Positions 13,810-22,629 of a stretch of DNA of 33,464 bases are shown piece after piece. Source of the stretch: Clostridiales bacterium (lineage in GTDB: Bacteria > Bacillota > Clostridia > Christensenellales > JAISNN01); NCBI GenBank assembly GCA_031273825.1, contig JAISRB010000130.1, forward strand, positions 1 through 33,464, read 5' to 3'. Below the pieces are notes generated by a model. It had not been told where the DNA came from and ran no database searches. It was given only the letters and a program-made list of their open reading frames with translations. Made by a program: the position numbers and the translations under genes. How positions within the stretch are numbered: position 1 is the stretch's first letter; each line of letters opens with the position of its first letter.

Positions 13810-15093
13810 TTAATTTTTGATTTTCGGCGCGTTCTGCTTATATTTGTTTTTGACCAGCATTGAGTTTAGGCTGTCGGGCAATATTTTGTCGGCGGCGGCG
13901 AGGATTTTGTTTTTTATTCCGACGGCGTGAATAATAGGCGGCAGAGGCGATTCGGCAATCGCTGCAATATCCGCCGCCACCCTTTGCGGCGGCATTCCGT
14001 TTTGCTCGATATCCGCGAGGATAGCGTTAGCCTTCATGAGGCGCGCCTCATAGTCTCCCGTAAGCTCGGGAGGGTAGACCTTGCGCTTTCTGGTGAAACC
14101 CGTCGCCGTGCCGCCCGGCATGACCGACGTGACCCTTATTCCGTAAGGCTCAAGCTCTATGGCGATACTCTTGATAAACATGTTGAGAGCCGCCTTGCTT
14201 GCGCTGTAAAAGCTGTCGAATACTATGGGGAACAGCCCGCCCATAGAACTGACGGCGATTATTCTGCCGCCGCCGTTGCTTCTCATATGCGGAATTATCA
14301 GTTGAACCGCCTTTGCAAAGGCAAAAAAATTGACGTCAAACAGATATCTATAGTCTTGTTCTATCGCGCTTTCGACGGGAGCCGACATAGAAAAGCCCGC
14401 GGAATATACAAAGATATCGACGCTTTGCCGCTCGGCTATTATTTCGTTCACGGCTTTTTGTATGCTTATGTCGTCGGCGGCGTCAAGCGTTATATTGACT
14501 ATGCCGCCGAGCGCGCTTGGCGTCCGCGACGCATTATATACGCGGTAGCCCTTTTCGATAAAAATTTCGGCGGTTTTTTGTCCTATTCCGTCGGACGCGC
14601 CGATTATCAGCACGGTTTTGAGCGCGTTTTGCCGCCGCGCGTCGTCGCCGTCGGTCGAATGAGTCTGCGGATTTTCGCCGTCGGTCGAATGCGTTTGAGA
14701 GCTTTCTCTGTCCGTCGAATAGGCTTGAGAGCTTTCGCCGTCGGTCGAATGGGTTTGCGGATTTTCGCCGTCCGCCGCCGACGCGCCGTCAAAGCCCGAG
14801 CCGGAATCAAAAACCGCCGCGGAGTCATCCGCGGGGTTTGCAAAGGCCTTTTCGGCCGCGCCGCCGTCCTCCGCAAGGCCGTCGGCTTGGCTTGCAAGCG
14901 TTCCGTCGATTGCAAGGTCGTCGGCCGCGCCGCCGTCCTCCGCAAGGCTGTCGGCTTGGCTTGCAAGCGTTCCGTCGATTGCAAGGTCGTCGGCCGCTTC
15001 GATAAAATCGGAAAGATTGTCAAGACGTATATCGTTTTGAGCTTGTTGCTTGTTAAAATCGACGTTGCCGTCATTATAAAATTGTTTTTTCAT
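13810..15093 (-). CDS. Short-chain dehydrogenase/reductase with a long repeat-rich N-terminal extension
   Basis: 427 residues. Residues about 157-427 are a classical SDR. The NAD(P)-binding motif is GASDGIG (165-171), the VSS serine is near 282-283, and Y296-x-x-x-K300 completes the catalytic set. The usual NAG motif is SAG. SDRs oxidise or reduce alcohols and ketones with NAD(P)H; the substrate is unknown. Residues 1-156 are unlike SDRs. They are acidic, low in hydrophobics, and built from two copies of a 23-residue unit (about 34-79) and five copies of a 10-residue unit with core STDGE (about 116-150). No internal Met occurs between residue 1 and the SDR domain, so the extension is probably translated. 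No clear ribosome site precedes the ATG. The gene lies 53 bp behind the Fic gene on the same strand and may be co-transcribed with it. Confidence 0.85.
   Translation of the reverse strand: MKKQFYNDGNVDFNKQQAQNDIRLDNLSDFIEAADDLAIDGTLASQADSLAEDGGAADDLAIDGTLASQADGLAEDGGAAEKAFANPADDSAAVFDSGSGFDGASAADGENPQTHSTDGESSQAYSTDRESSQTHSTDGENPQTHSTDGDDARRQNALKTVLIIGASDGIGQKTAEIFIEKGYRVYNASRTPSALGGIVNITLDAADDISIQKAVNEIIAERQSVDIFVYSAGFSMSAPVESAIEQDYRYLFDVNFFAFAKAVQLIIPHMRSNGGGRIIAVSSMGGLFPIVFDSFYSASKAALNMFIKSIAIELEPYGIRVTSVMPGGTATGFTRKRKVYPPELTGDYEARLMKANAILADIEQNGMPPQRVAADIAAIAESPLPPIIHAVGIKNKILAAADKILPDSLNSMLVKNKYKQNAPKIKN
14641..14770. repeat. 30-bp tandem repeat inside the SDR gene (about 4.3 copies)
   Basis: Units start at 14641, 14671, 14701, 14731 and 14761, each carrying TCGGTCGAAT or a one-base variant at the same offset. 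The period is a multiple of three, so copy number can change without breaking the frame. It encodes a ten-residue STDGE-type repeat. Confidence 0.9.
14852..14989. repeat. 69-bp tandem duplication inside the SDR gene
   Basis: 14852-14920 and 14921-14989 agree at 68 of 69 positions. They encode two adjacent 23-residue acidic units. The near identity points to a recent expansion by slippage or unequal exchange, in frame. Confidence 0.95.
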
Positions 15094-15146
15094 AGCTATA
15101 ATAGTATGCGAAAAAGCTTTGAAGGTATACGCTATAAAAAGCGCGA

Positions 15147-16079
15147 TTAATTTTCGTCGCTCATAAAATAGTCGATGATAGCCCTATATTTATCCTGTCC
15201 GGCCTTGCAGGTGTCCGACAGATATCCGCGCTCGTTAGGCCATTCCTTGAATCCGCGATAATAAAACAAGCGCAAATTCTCGTCGATGATAAACGGCGTT
15301 ATGTCAAAACGCAAGCATTCCTTAAAGGCGACAAGGCGGCCGACTCTGCCGTTGCCGTCTTGAAAGGGGTGAATAGCCTCGAACTCCCTATGAAAAGCGA
15401 TAATGTCCTCGATAGCCGGATGCGGCAGCTTGCCGTAGTCGGCGAGTAATTTTTGAAGAGCGGCGGCGACTTTTTTGGGGGGAGTCGTCGGCATATCTCC
15501 GACGGCGTTGGGTTTTTTTTTGTAATCTCCGACGGCGAACCAATCCTTGCTGCTGTCCGAGGTATTCGACTTTAGTAGCCTATGAAATTCTTTGATAATA
15601 TCCTCCGTCAGCGGCTCGCTCGCCTTGTCGAGCGCGTAGTCGATACAGCGAAAGTGGTTTGAGGTTTCGGCAATATCGTCGACGTTGACGGTTTTGTCGG
15701 CTTCTAAGCCGATCGTGTTTGTTTCAAAAATATAGCGGGTTTGGTCTTTGGTAAGCTTGCCGCCTTCGATATGGTTTGAATTATATGTCATTTCGATTTG
15801 AGTTTGATGATACAGGCCGCCTTTGAGTTTCATGGCTTTTTCCTCGCGCAAAACGGAAAGAAGGCGGCCTACGGGCTGCGCGTCGGCGGAAACGGAAAGA
15901 ATATCGCCTATATTACAGTCAAGCGCGCGGCAAATATCCTCTATGACCTTCATGGCTACATAATCGCCGTTGCCGAGCTTTGCGAGCGTACGCGACGATA
16001 TGCCGGCTTTTTTAGCCAAAGCCGTCTTAGAAAGCCCTTTTGTTTTTAACAGCGCGAATAGCCCGTCGTAACTAATCAT
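15147..16079 (-). CDS. Fic-domain protein with N-terminal XRE helix-turn-helix and inhibitory motif
   Basis: 310 residues from the ATG at 16079, preceded by GAGGG; an upstream in-frame ATG at 16148 lies in the operator region. Residues about 5-60 are an XRE HTH (KTALAKKAGISSRTLAKLG) of the same type as the R-M regulator. Residues about 95-310 are a Fic domain. The core H237PFQDGNGRVGR248 is complete, so AMP transfer (or another NMP/phosphocholine transfer) from a nucleotide to a target protein is expected. S101NHIEG106 matches the (S/T)xxxE(G/N) motif whose Glu blocks ATP binding, so the enzyme carries its own brake on the N-terminal side. HTH-Fic proteins often repress themselves. The repeated dyad upstream fits that. 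Confidence 0.92.
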   Translation of the reverse strand: MISYDGLFALLKTKGLSKTALAKKAGISSRTLAKLGNGDYVAMKVIEDICRALDCNIGDILSVSADAQPVGRLLSVLREEKAMKLKGGLYHQTQIEMTYNSNHIEGGKLTKDQTRYIFETNTIGLEADKTVNVDDIAETSNHFRCIDYALDKASEPLTEDIIKEFHRLLKSNTSDSSKDWFAVGDYKKKPNAVGDMPTTPPKKVAAALQKLLADYGKLPHPAIEDIIAFHREFEAIHPFQDGNGRVGRLVAFKECLRFDITPFIIDENLRLFYYRGFKEWPNERGYLSDTCKAGQDKYRAIIDYFMSDEN

Positions 16080-16100
16080 AAATAGCCCTCGCTTTAATAA

Positions 16101-16180
16101 GTTAAATATAGTATAGCATAAATCTTTAACATAGTAAAGCAATTTCATGCCTTATGCAAAAAAGCTTTAACATAGTAAAG
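16101..16180 (-). promoter_or_regulatory. Fic promoter with two exact operator copies and a third degenerate one
   Basis: CTTTAACATAGTAAAG occurs exactly at 16124-16139 and 16165-16180. Its ends CTTTA/TAAAG are inverted, as for a dimeric HTH protein. A 12-of-16 match lies at 16101-16116. On the minus strand a promoter TTTACT (16138-16133), 17 bp, TATACT (16115-16110) overlaps the first and the degenerate copy. A bound repressor would therefore cover both promoter boxes. Confidence 0.75.
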
Positions 16181-16251
16181 ATAAAATATTTTGCTAAAAG
16201 AGGCGCGGCAGGGGGTCGGAGGCGGGCAAAAAACAAAAAAAATAAAAATAT

Positions 16252-16291
16252 AATGCAAACACTTGCATTTTTTTACCGTTCGGAGTACAAT
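16252..16291 (+). promoter_or_regulatory. Promoter of the ATP synthase operon with inverted repeat at the -35 box
   Basis: TTGCAT (16263-16268), a 17-bp spacer and TACAAT (16286-16291) precede atpB. AATGCAA (16252-16258) and TTGCATT (16263-16269) form a 7-bp inverted repeat with a 4-nt loop, overlapping the -35 box. It is a possible operator. Confidence 0.65.
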
Positions 16292-16319
16292 AATAGACGT
16301 TTCTAATCGGGAGGAACAT

Positions 16320-17066
16320 ATGGATATCGCCGAAGAACTAAGGCAAGCCCTAAGCTCCGAGTCAATAGACGTCCTCGGAATACCCGTGACGTCAAGCTTG
16401 TTGAGCGCGTTTATTATCGTATTCGCGGTGGGCGTAATTTGTCTTGTGCTGAGATTTGTTTTTTTGAGAGAGTACAGCGCGACGCCGAGAGGCGTAAGGC
16501 TGATTTTGGAAAAGGCCGTCGGTTTCTTTGACAATATAGCAAAGGGCGCGGTTCATTCCTACACAAAATACGTCGGGCCGGTCATTTTCGGCGTCGGCCT
16601 ATATATCTTTTGCGGAACGTTTATAGAGGTGTTCGGCTTCAAGCCTATTTTTGCCGACCTCAATTCGGGGTTGGCCGTCGGAACGGTCGGCTTTTTTGTC
16701 ATTCAGATACTCGGATTAAAGAAAAAAGGCGTAAAGGGCAGGCTCGACGCTCAATTCCGTTCGGAAAAGGGCATATGGGGTCCCGTAATCGGGCTAATCA
16801 AGACGGTAAGCGATTGCATTCTTCCGTTTTCTATGGCGCTCAGGCTCTACGGCAGTATATTGAGCGGTATGCTGATAGTCGATCTCTTATATATAATTAT
16901 CCAATCGTTTTTGACAAGCGCGGTATCTATTGCGGCGTGGGCGTTGCCTCTGTCGCTTGTCGCCGGCGGCGTCGTCGGAATCGGACTGACGCTGTTTCAC
17001 GCCGCCATTCAGGCCTATGTATTCGCGACGCTCGTGTCGCTGTTTACGGCGGAGAGCATAGAGTGA
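16320..17066 (+). CDS. atpB: F-type ATP synthase subunit a
   Basis: 248 residues from the ATG at 16320, which has GGGAGG 6 bp upstream. Five or six membrane segments are visible. FADLNSGLAV corresponds to the conserved region before the proton half-channel. The essential stator arginine is R175 in MALRLYGSILSG. The last helix, IQAYVFATLVSLF, has the usual Gln that pairs with that Arg. Subunit a forms the two ion half-channels beside the c-ring in the membrane. It is the first gene of the operon; no atpI or atpZ precedes it. The gene before it is the divergent Fic unit. Confidence 0.94.
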   Translation: MDIAEELRQALSSESIDVLGIPVTSSLLSAFIIVFAVGVICLVLRFVFLREYSATPRGVRLILEKAVGFFDNIAKGAVHSYTKYVGPVIFGVGLYIFCGTFIEVFGFKPIFADLNSGLAVGTVGFFVIQILGLKKKGVKGRLDAQFRSEKGIWGPVIGLIKTVSDCILPFSMALRLYGSILSGMLIVDLLYIIIQSFLTSAVSIAAWALPLSLVAGGVVGIGLTLFHAAIQAYVFATLVSLFTAESIE

Positions 17067-17149
17067 CAAACGGCAAACAAAAACACGGATAAGGTAAGAA
17101 TAATAATAAAAATACGGACAATAAATAAAAAACACGGAGGTTCATTTAT

Positions 17150-17449
17150 ATGTTAAATTCAATTTTGTCGGCGGTTTACGCCGCGGCGGGCGCGCTCGGA
17201 ATAATCGCGGCGGCGGGAGCCGATATCGGAACCGGTCTGCAGGCCATAGGCGCGGGGCTTGCCGTTTTGGCGGCGGCGGGAGCCGGTATCGGAATAGGCA
17301 TAGCCGCCGGCAAGGCCGTCGAGGCCATAAGCCGTCAGCCCGACGCGGAGGCCAAGATAAGGAGCGCGTATATGCTCGGGCTGGTCTTTTCGGAGACTAT
17401 CGCCATTTATGCGGTATTCGCTGTCATTTTGATAGTGTTTATACTTTAA
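17150..17449 (+). CDS. atpE: F-type ATP synthase subunit c (ring proteolipid), with N-terminal extension
   Basis: 99 residues with GGAGG upstream. The hairpin is clear: TM1 about residues 32-57 (glycine-rich [13 protein letters not shown]), the polar loop RQPD at 62-65, and TM2 about 74-98 with the ion-binding carboxylate E82 in FSETIAIY. The TM1 Gln found in well-studied Na+-binding c-rings (Ilyobacter type) is Ile here, which favours H+ coupling. That is an inference from one position. The protein is 10-20 residues longer than usual. Residues 4-22 form an extra hydrophobic stretch that could be a cleaved signal or a third membrane segment. Confidence 0.93.
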   Translation: MLNSILSAVYAAAGALGIIAAAGADIGTGLQAIGAGLAVLAAAGAGIGIGIAAGKAVEAISRQPDAEAKIRSAYMLGLVFSETIAIYAVFAVILIVFIL

Positions 17450-17476
17450 TTATATTTATCGTTTAGGAGAAACGGC

Positions 17477-17965
17477 ATGGGAGAACTCGGAATTTCCTTA
17501 GAGGGTATACTATTGCACCTCGCGGCGCTTATCGCCGTCGCGGTCATAGTTTATTTTACCCTTTATAAGCGGATAAAAGGTTTTATGGACAGGCGGGTAA
17601 AGGAATACGCCGACGCGGAGGAGAGCATTGCCGCCGAAAAAAAACAGGCGGACGAGCTAAAGGCGCAATACGCCGTATTGGTCGACAAGGCCAACGGCAG
17701 AATAGCTCAAATCAACGAGGAGGCGGCGGCCGCCGCCGAGCTTCAGGCCAAGGCTATCATCGACGGCGCAAAAAAGAACGCCAAGCTAATAGTCGAAAAG
17801 GCGAGCGGCGACATGCTGATAGAGCGGGCCAAGATGAAGGCCGAATTCAAAAACGAGGTTGCCGAAATCGCCGTCGACATAGCCGGCAAAATTTTGATGA
17901 GAGAGATAAAAAACGCGGACACCGAAAAGGTAATCGACGAATGTCTCGGTGAATGGACAAAGTGA
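17477..17965 (+). CDS. atpF: F-type ATP synthase subunit b (peripheral stalk)
   Basis: 162 residues with TTAGGAGAAAC upstream. One N-terminal membrane helix (about residues 10-30) is followed by a long charged helix rich in Ala, Glu and Lys, ending EIAVDIAGKIL, as expected for the dimeric right-handed coiled coil of the stator. The length is normal, so it does not contain the missing N-terminal domain of delta. The gene ends 4 bp before the best ATG of the delta-alpha fusion. Its C-terminus is the part that binds the delta C-terminal domain in other F-ATPases. Confidence 0.92.
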   Translation: MGELGISLEGILLHLAALIAVAVIVYFTLYKRIKGFMDRRVKEYADAEESIAAEKKQADELKAQYAVLVDKANGRIAQINEEAAAAAELQAKAIIDGAKKNAKLIVEKASGDMLIERAKMKAEFKNEVAEIAVDIAGKILMREIKNADTEKVIDECLGEWTK

Positions 17966-17969
17966 TTTT

Positions 17970-19823
17970 ATGCCAAGAATTATTATCGTAAAGTCGGCGT
18001 CTGCTCTCGACGACAAAAAAAAGCAGCTGATAATAACCGCCTTCAAGGACAAATACGGAGAGGATTCCTCGTATTCTTTTGTCGTTGACAAAAACGTCAT
18101 AGGCGGTTTTATGATAATAGACGGTGAAAACGTCTACGACGCGACATATTTTTCCGCGCTGTCAAAGATAAAGGATTCTCTCAAGGGCTTTGGCGGTCTC
18201 GACGCGGCGCAGTTAAAGGCCGACGGCTTTTTTGACGGCAAGGACGGACTCGATTCGCTCAAAAGCGCGTTAAAGAGCTACGCCGCCGAAAAAATAGAGT
18301 TGTCGTCAGATTCCGTCAAGGCAGGCGCGTCGGGAGACGGAATAGCCTCCTTTAAGGAAAAGATAAGAGAATACGTCCGCGACTACGACGTAGTCCAAGG
18401 CGGCAAGATGATTTCGTCGCAGGACGGCGTCATCAAAATCTCGGGGCTGAACAACTGCAAATACGGAGAGCTGCTAAAGATAGAGGGCGACAAGTACGCG
18501 ATCGCCATGAATCTCGAGGAAAACTGCGTCGGCGCGGTGTTGCTGTGCAATCCCGATGAGATAAACGTCGACGCGGTGGTATATTCGACGGGCAAGGTCG
18601 TCGAGGTTCCGGTAGGCGACGCGCTTATCGGGCGCGTCGTCAATCCGTTGGGGCTGCCCATAGACGGCAAGGGCGACGTTCACGCGTCGAAATGCAGGAG
18701 AATAGAAAGCCCCGCGCCGCAAATTGTCGAGAGAGGCACGGTCGACGAGCCGCTTGAAACGGGAATACTCGCGTTAGATTCGATGATACCCATAGGCAAG
18801 GGGCAGAGAGAATTGATAATCGGCGACAGACAGACGGGCAAAACGGCGATAGCTCTCGACGCTATTCTCAACCAAAAGGGCAAAAACGTCTATTGCGTCT
18901 ATGTCGCCATAGGTCAAAAGGCCTCGAGCGTCGCAAAAATCGTCAAGGATTTGGAGGAATACGACGCTATGTCATACACCGTAGTCGTCAACGCAAGCTC
19001 CAAAGACCCCGCGCCGCTGCAATATATCGCGCCGTTTGCCGGCTGCGCCATGGCCGAGGAGTTTATGTACGGCGGCCGCGACGTTCTCATAGTCTATGAC
19101 GATCTGACAAAGCACGCCGTGGCCTATAGGACGCTGTCGCTTTTGCTCAAACGTCCGTCGGGCAGGGAGGCTTATCCCGGAGATATATTCTATCTGCATT
19201 CGCGCCTTTTGGAGCGGGCGGCAAAGCTGTCCTTAGAAAAGGGCGGCGGCTCGATGACGGCTCTGCCGATAATCGAGACGCTTGCCGGAGACATATCGGC
19301 GTATATTCCGACAAACGTCATTTCTATAACAGACGGACAGATTTTTCTCGAATCACAGCTTTTCAATTCGGGAATAAGGCCGGCGGTCAACGTCGGGCTT
19401 TCGGTGTCGAGGGTCGGCGGCGCGGCTCAAACCAAGGCCATGCGGCAGGTCAGCGGCAAGCTGAGGCTCGACCTTGCGCACTACAGAGAGTTAGAGGTCT
19501 TTTCGCAGTTCGGCTCAGACTTAGACCGGACGACGTGCGACGTGTTGGAGCACGGCAAAAAGACGGTCGAGGCTCTGAAACAGGCTCAATATTTTCATAT
19601 GAGCACGGAGCGGCAGATAATCTGCCTTTACGCCGTCATAAGCGGCTGTCTAAAGACGGTAGAGCCGGAAAGAGCCGCGAGGTTTTTGGACGGTCTATAT
19701 AAGCATATCGAGACCGGCTCGCCCGAAATAATATCAAAGCTAAGAGAGACAAACCGGCTTATGAAAGAGACGACCGACGCTATCGACGCGGCGGCCGCGC
19801 AGTATCTCGACTATTTTAAATAG
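17970..19823 (+). CDS. atpA: Fusion of ATP synthase delta C-terminal domain with subunit alpha
   Basis: 617 residues; the ATG at 17970 is taken, while one at 17949 overlaps atpF. Residues 1-72 match the C-terminal domain of subunit delta: strand RIIIVKSASAL, a helix, then VDKNVIGGFMIIDGENVYDAT, and a final helix SALSKIKDSL. The alpha-helical N-terminal domain of delta (about 105 residues) is absent. Residues 73-122 are a linker. From about 123 to 617 the protein is a complete alpha subunit: the N-terminal barrel (GLNNCKYGELL), Walker A GDRQTGKT (285-292), and SVSRVGGAAQTKAMRQ with the arginine finger. The frame is continuous and no strong internal start is seen before the alpha barrel. Hence all alpha subunits should carry the extra domain unless it is cleaved. 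No separate atpH exists in the operon. Confidence 0.95.
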   Translation: MPRIIIVKSASALDDKKKQLIITAFKDKYGEDSSYSFVVDKNVIGGFMIIDGENVYDATYFSALSKIKDSLKGFGGLDAAQLKADGFFDGKDGLDSLKSALKSYAAEKIELSSDSVKAGASGDGIASFKEKIREYVRDYDVVQGGKMISSQDGVIKISGLNNCKYGELLKIEGDKYAIAMNLEENCVGAVLLCNPDEINVDAVVYSTGKVVEVPVGDALIGRVVNPLGLPIDGKGDVHASKCRRIESPAPQIVERGTVDEPLETGILALDSMIPIGKGQRELIIGDRQTGKTAIALDAILNQKGKNVYCVYVAIGQKASSVAKIVKDLEEYDAMSYTVVVNASSKDPAPLQYIAPFAGCAMAEEFMYGGRDVLIVYDDLTKHAVAYRTLSLLLKRPSGREAYPGDIFYLHSRLLERAAKLSLEKGGGSMTALPIIETLAGDISAYIPTNVISITDGQIFLESQLFNSGIRPAVNVGLSVSRVGGAAQTKAMRQVSGKLRLDLAHYRELEVFSQFGSDLDRTTCDVLEHGKKTVEALKQAQYFHMSTERQIICLYAVISGCLKTVEPERAARFLDGLYKHIETGSPEIISKLRETNRLMKETTDAIDAAAAQYLDYFK

Positions 19824-19849
19824 ACGTCCGCGGGATTTTAAGAGAATAT

Positions 19850-20710
19850 ATGAATATAGTAGACATAAAAAACAGAATAAAAAGTATCGAGGACACCGCA
19901 AAGATAACAAAGGCGATGCAATTGATTTCCGTGGCAAAGATGAATAAGGCTCTGATAAAATATGAGAATAACCGCCCTTATTTCAAAATGATAAAGCACA
20001 CGGTGGCAAGCATAATCGGACGGCGGCAGATTTCGCACCCCTATATCGACAAGCGCGAGGGCGAGCGCACGGCGTTTATCGTCATAGCCTCCGACAAGGG
20101 AATGGCGGGCGACTTCAACGCGCAGATATTCAATCTGGCGTATTCGCACATTCAAAGGGCAAAGGAGGTCTACGTCTTTACCATAGGAATGATGGCGCGC
20201 GACTTTTTTGTCTCTAAGGGCATAAATATCGACATAGAATTTTTGCATACCACCCAAAACCCCACGATGTCCGACGCGGCCAAGATAACCTACGACATAC
20301 TCGAGCTTTACGAAAAAAATCTCTTTGACAAAATCTACGTCGTCTACACCGAAAAGACGTCCGTCGTCAAGCAATACCCTAATATCATGCAGCTTTTGCC
20401 GATTTCTATAAACGGCGACGACGATATCGCGCAAAAGGAGCTTTTTGACGGCGGCTTCGACTTTGAGCCTGACGAAAAGAGCGTCTTAGACGTTCTCATA
20501 ACCGAATATCTCACCGGCGTTTTATACAGCACGCTCATTCAGTCGGTCGCGGCAGAGCACTTTAAGCGCATGACGACAATGCGGCAGGCGACGGAAAACG
20601 CCCTCGAAATGGTCGCGGATCTGAAGGTGAAATATAACAGAGCCAGACAGGAAAACATCACGACGGGCATATTGGAGATAATCAACGGCGCGTTTTTTAG
20701 CGCCAACTAA
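19850..20710 (+). CDS. atpG: F-type ATP synthase subunit gamma (rotor shaft)
   Basis: 286 residues. The N-terminal helix IKNRIKSIEDTAKITKAMQLISVAKM is the conserved half of the central coiled coil. The C-terminal helix (MTTMRQATENALEMVADL) is the other half. The middle SDKGMAGDFNAQIF corresponds to the usual S-D-r-G-L-c-G-x-f-N segment, with Met for Leu and Ala for Cys. It couples c-ring rotation to the beta subunits. It lies 26 bp after the fused alpha gene. Confidence 0.95.
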   Translation: MNIVDIKNRIKSIEDTAKITKAMQLISVAKMNKALIKYENNRPYFKMIKHTVASIIGRRQISHPYIDKREGERTAFIVIASDKGMAGDFNAQIFNLAYSHIQRAKEVYVFTIGMMARDFFVSKGINIDIEFLHTTQNPTMSDAAKITYDILELYEKNLFDKIYVVYTEKTSVVKQYPNIMQLLPISINGDDDIAQKELFDGGFDFEPDEKSVLDVLITEYLTGVLYSTLIQSVAAEHFKRMTTMRQATENALEMVADLKVKYNRARQENITTGILEIINGAFFSAN

Positions 20711-20728
20711 AGCATATAAAAAAATTAG

Positions 20729-22126
<1,398 letters not shown>

Positions 22127-22138
22127 GGTAAAAAAAAT

Positions 22139-22546
22139 ATGTATCCGCTTTATTATATCGAGATAATCACGCCCGAGCGCGTGTTTTATAAGGGCATGAT
22201 AGAGGAGCTTGTCGCGGAATCTCTCGACGGGCTTGTCGGCGTGCTAAAAAACACAAAGCCCATGGTCGTCGGGCTAAAGGCCGGCGTAATGAAATTTTTG
22301 GACGCGGACGGCGAGTGGCGGTACGCGGCGGCGAGCGCGGGCTTTGCCGTCGTCAAGCGCGGCGAGACGACGGTTTTGTGCGACTCCGTCGAGTGGCCGG
22401 ACGAAATCGAGCTTGCGCGCGTAAAAAAGGAAATAGAGGAGGCCGAGGAGGTCTTGCGGCACAAGGCGAGCTACCGCGATTATATGCTGAGCAAGGCCAA
22501 TCTTGCGAGAGCCTTTGCCGAAATGAAGTTAAAAAATAGGCTATAA
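22139..22546 (+). CDS. atpC: F-type ATP synthase subunit epsilon
   Basis: 135 residues, with GAGGT 9 bp before the ATG. The N-terminal beta-sandwich starts YYIEIITPERVFYKGMIEEL (compare the usual V-x-I-v-T-P-x-x-x-v-y). The C-terminal two-helix region (residues about 85-135) is present, so ATP-sensitive self-inhibition is possible. It is the last subunit gene. No clear terminator follows, and 83 bp separate it from the hydratase gene. The ATP synthase and the metabolic genes may therefore be partly co-transcribed. Confidence 0.93.
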   Translation: MYPLYYIEIITPERVFYKGMIEELVAESLDGLVGVLKNTKPMVVGLKAGVMKFLDADGEWRYAAASAGFAVVKRGETTVLCDSVEWPDEIELARVKKEIEEAEEVLRHKASYRDYMLSKANLARAFAEMKLKNRL

Positions 22547-22629
22547 AAGGACGCGTAAAAAAACGGAATTTTTTTGAGCGCAAAAAGCATTGAATATTAT
22601 AAGTTAAAAAAAATCGGAGGTAACGGGTT

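Noticed and set aside
14641-14770. CRISPR-like 30-bp periodicity
   Set aside because: Consecutive units are contiguous and in frame with the SDR coding sequence, so this is a coding tandem repeat.
13927-15150. 407-codon plus-strand open frame opposite the SDR gene
   Set aside because: It is the complement of the SDR frame, Arg-rich and without motifs. Its length comes from GC-rich repeats that lack stops on both strands.
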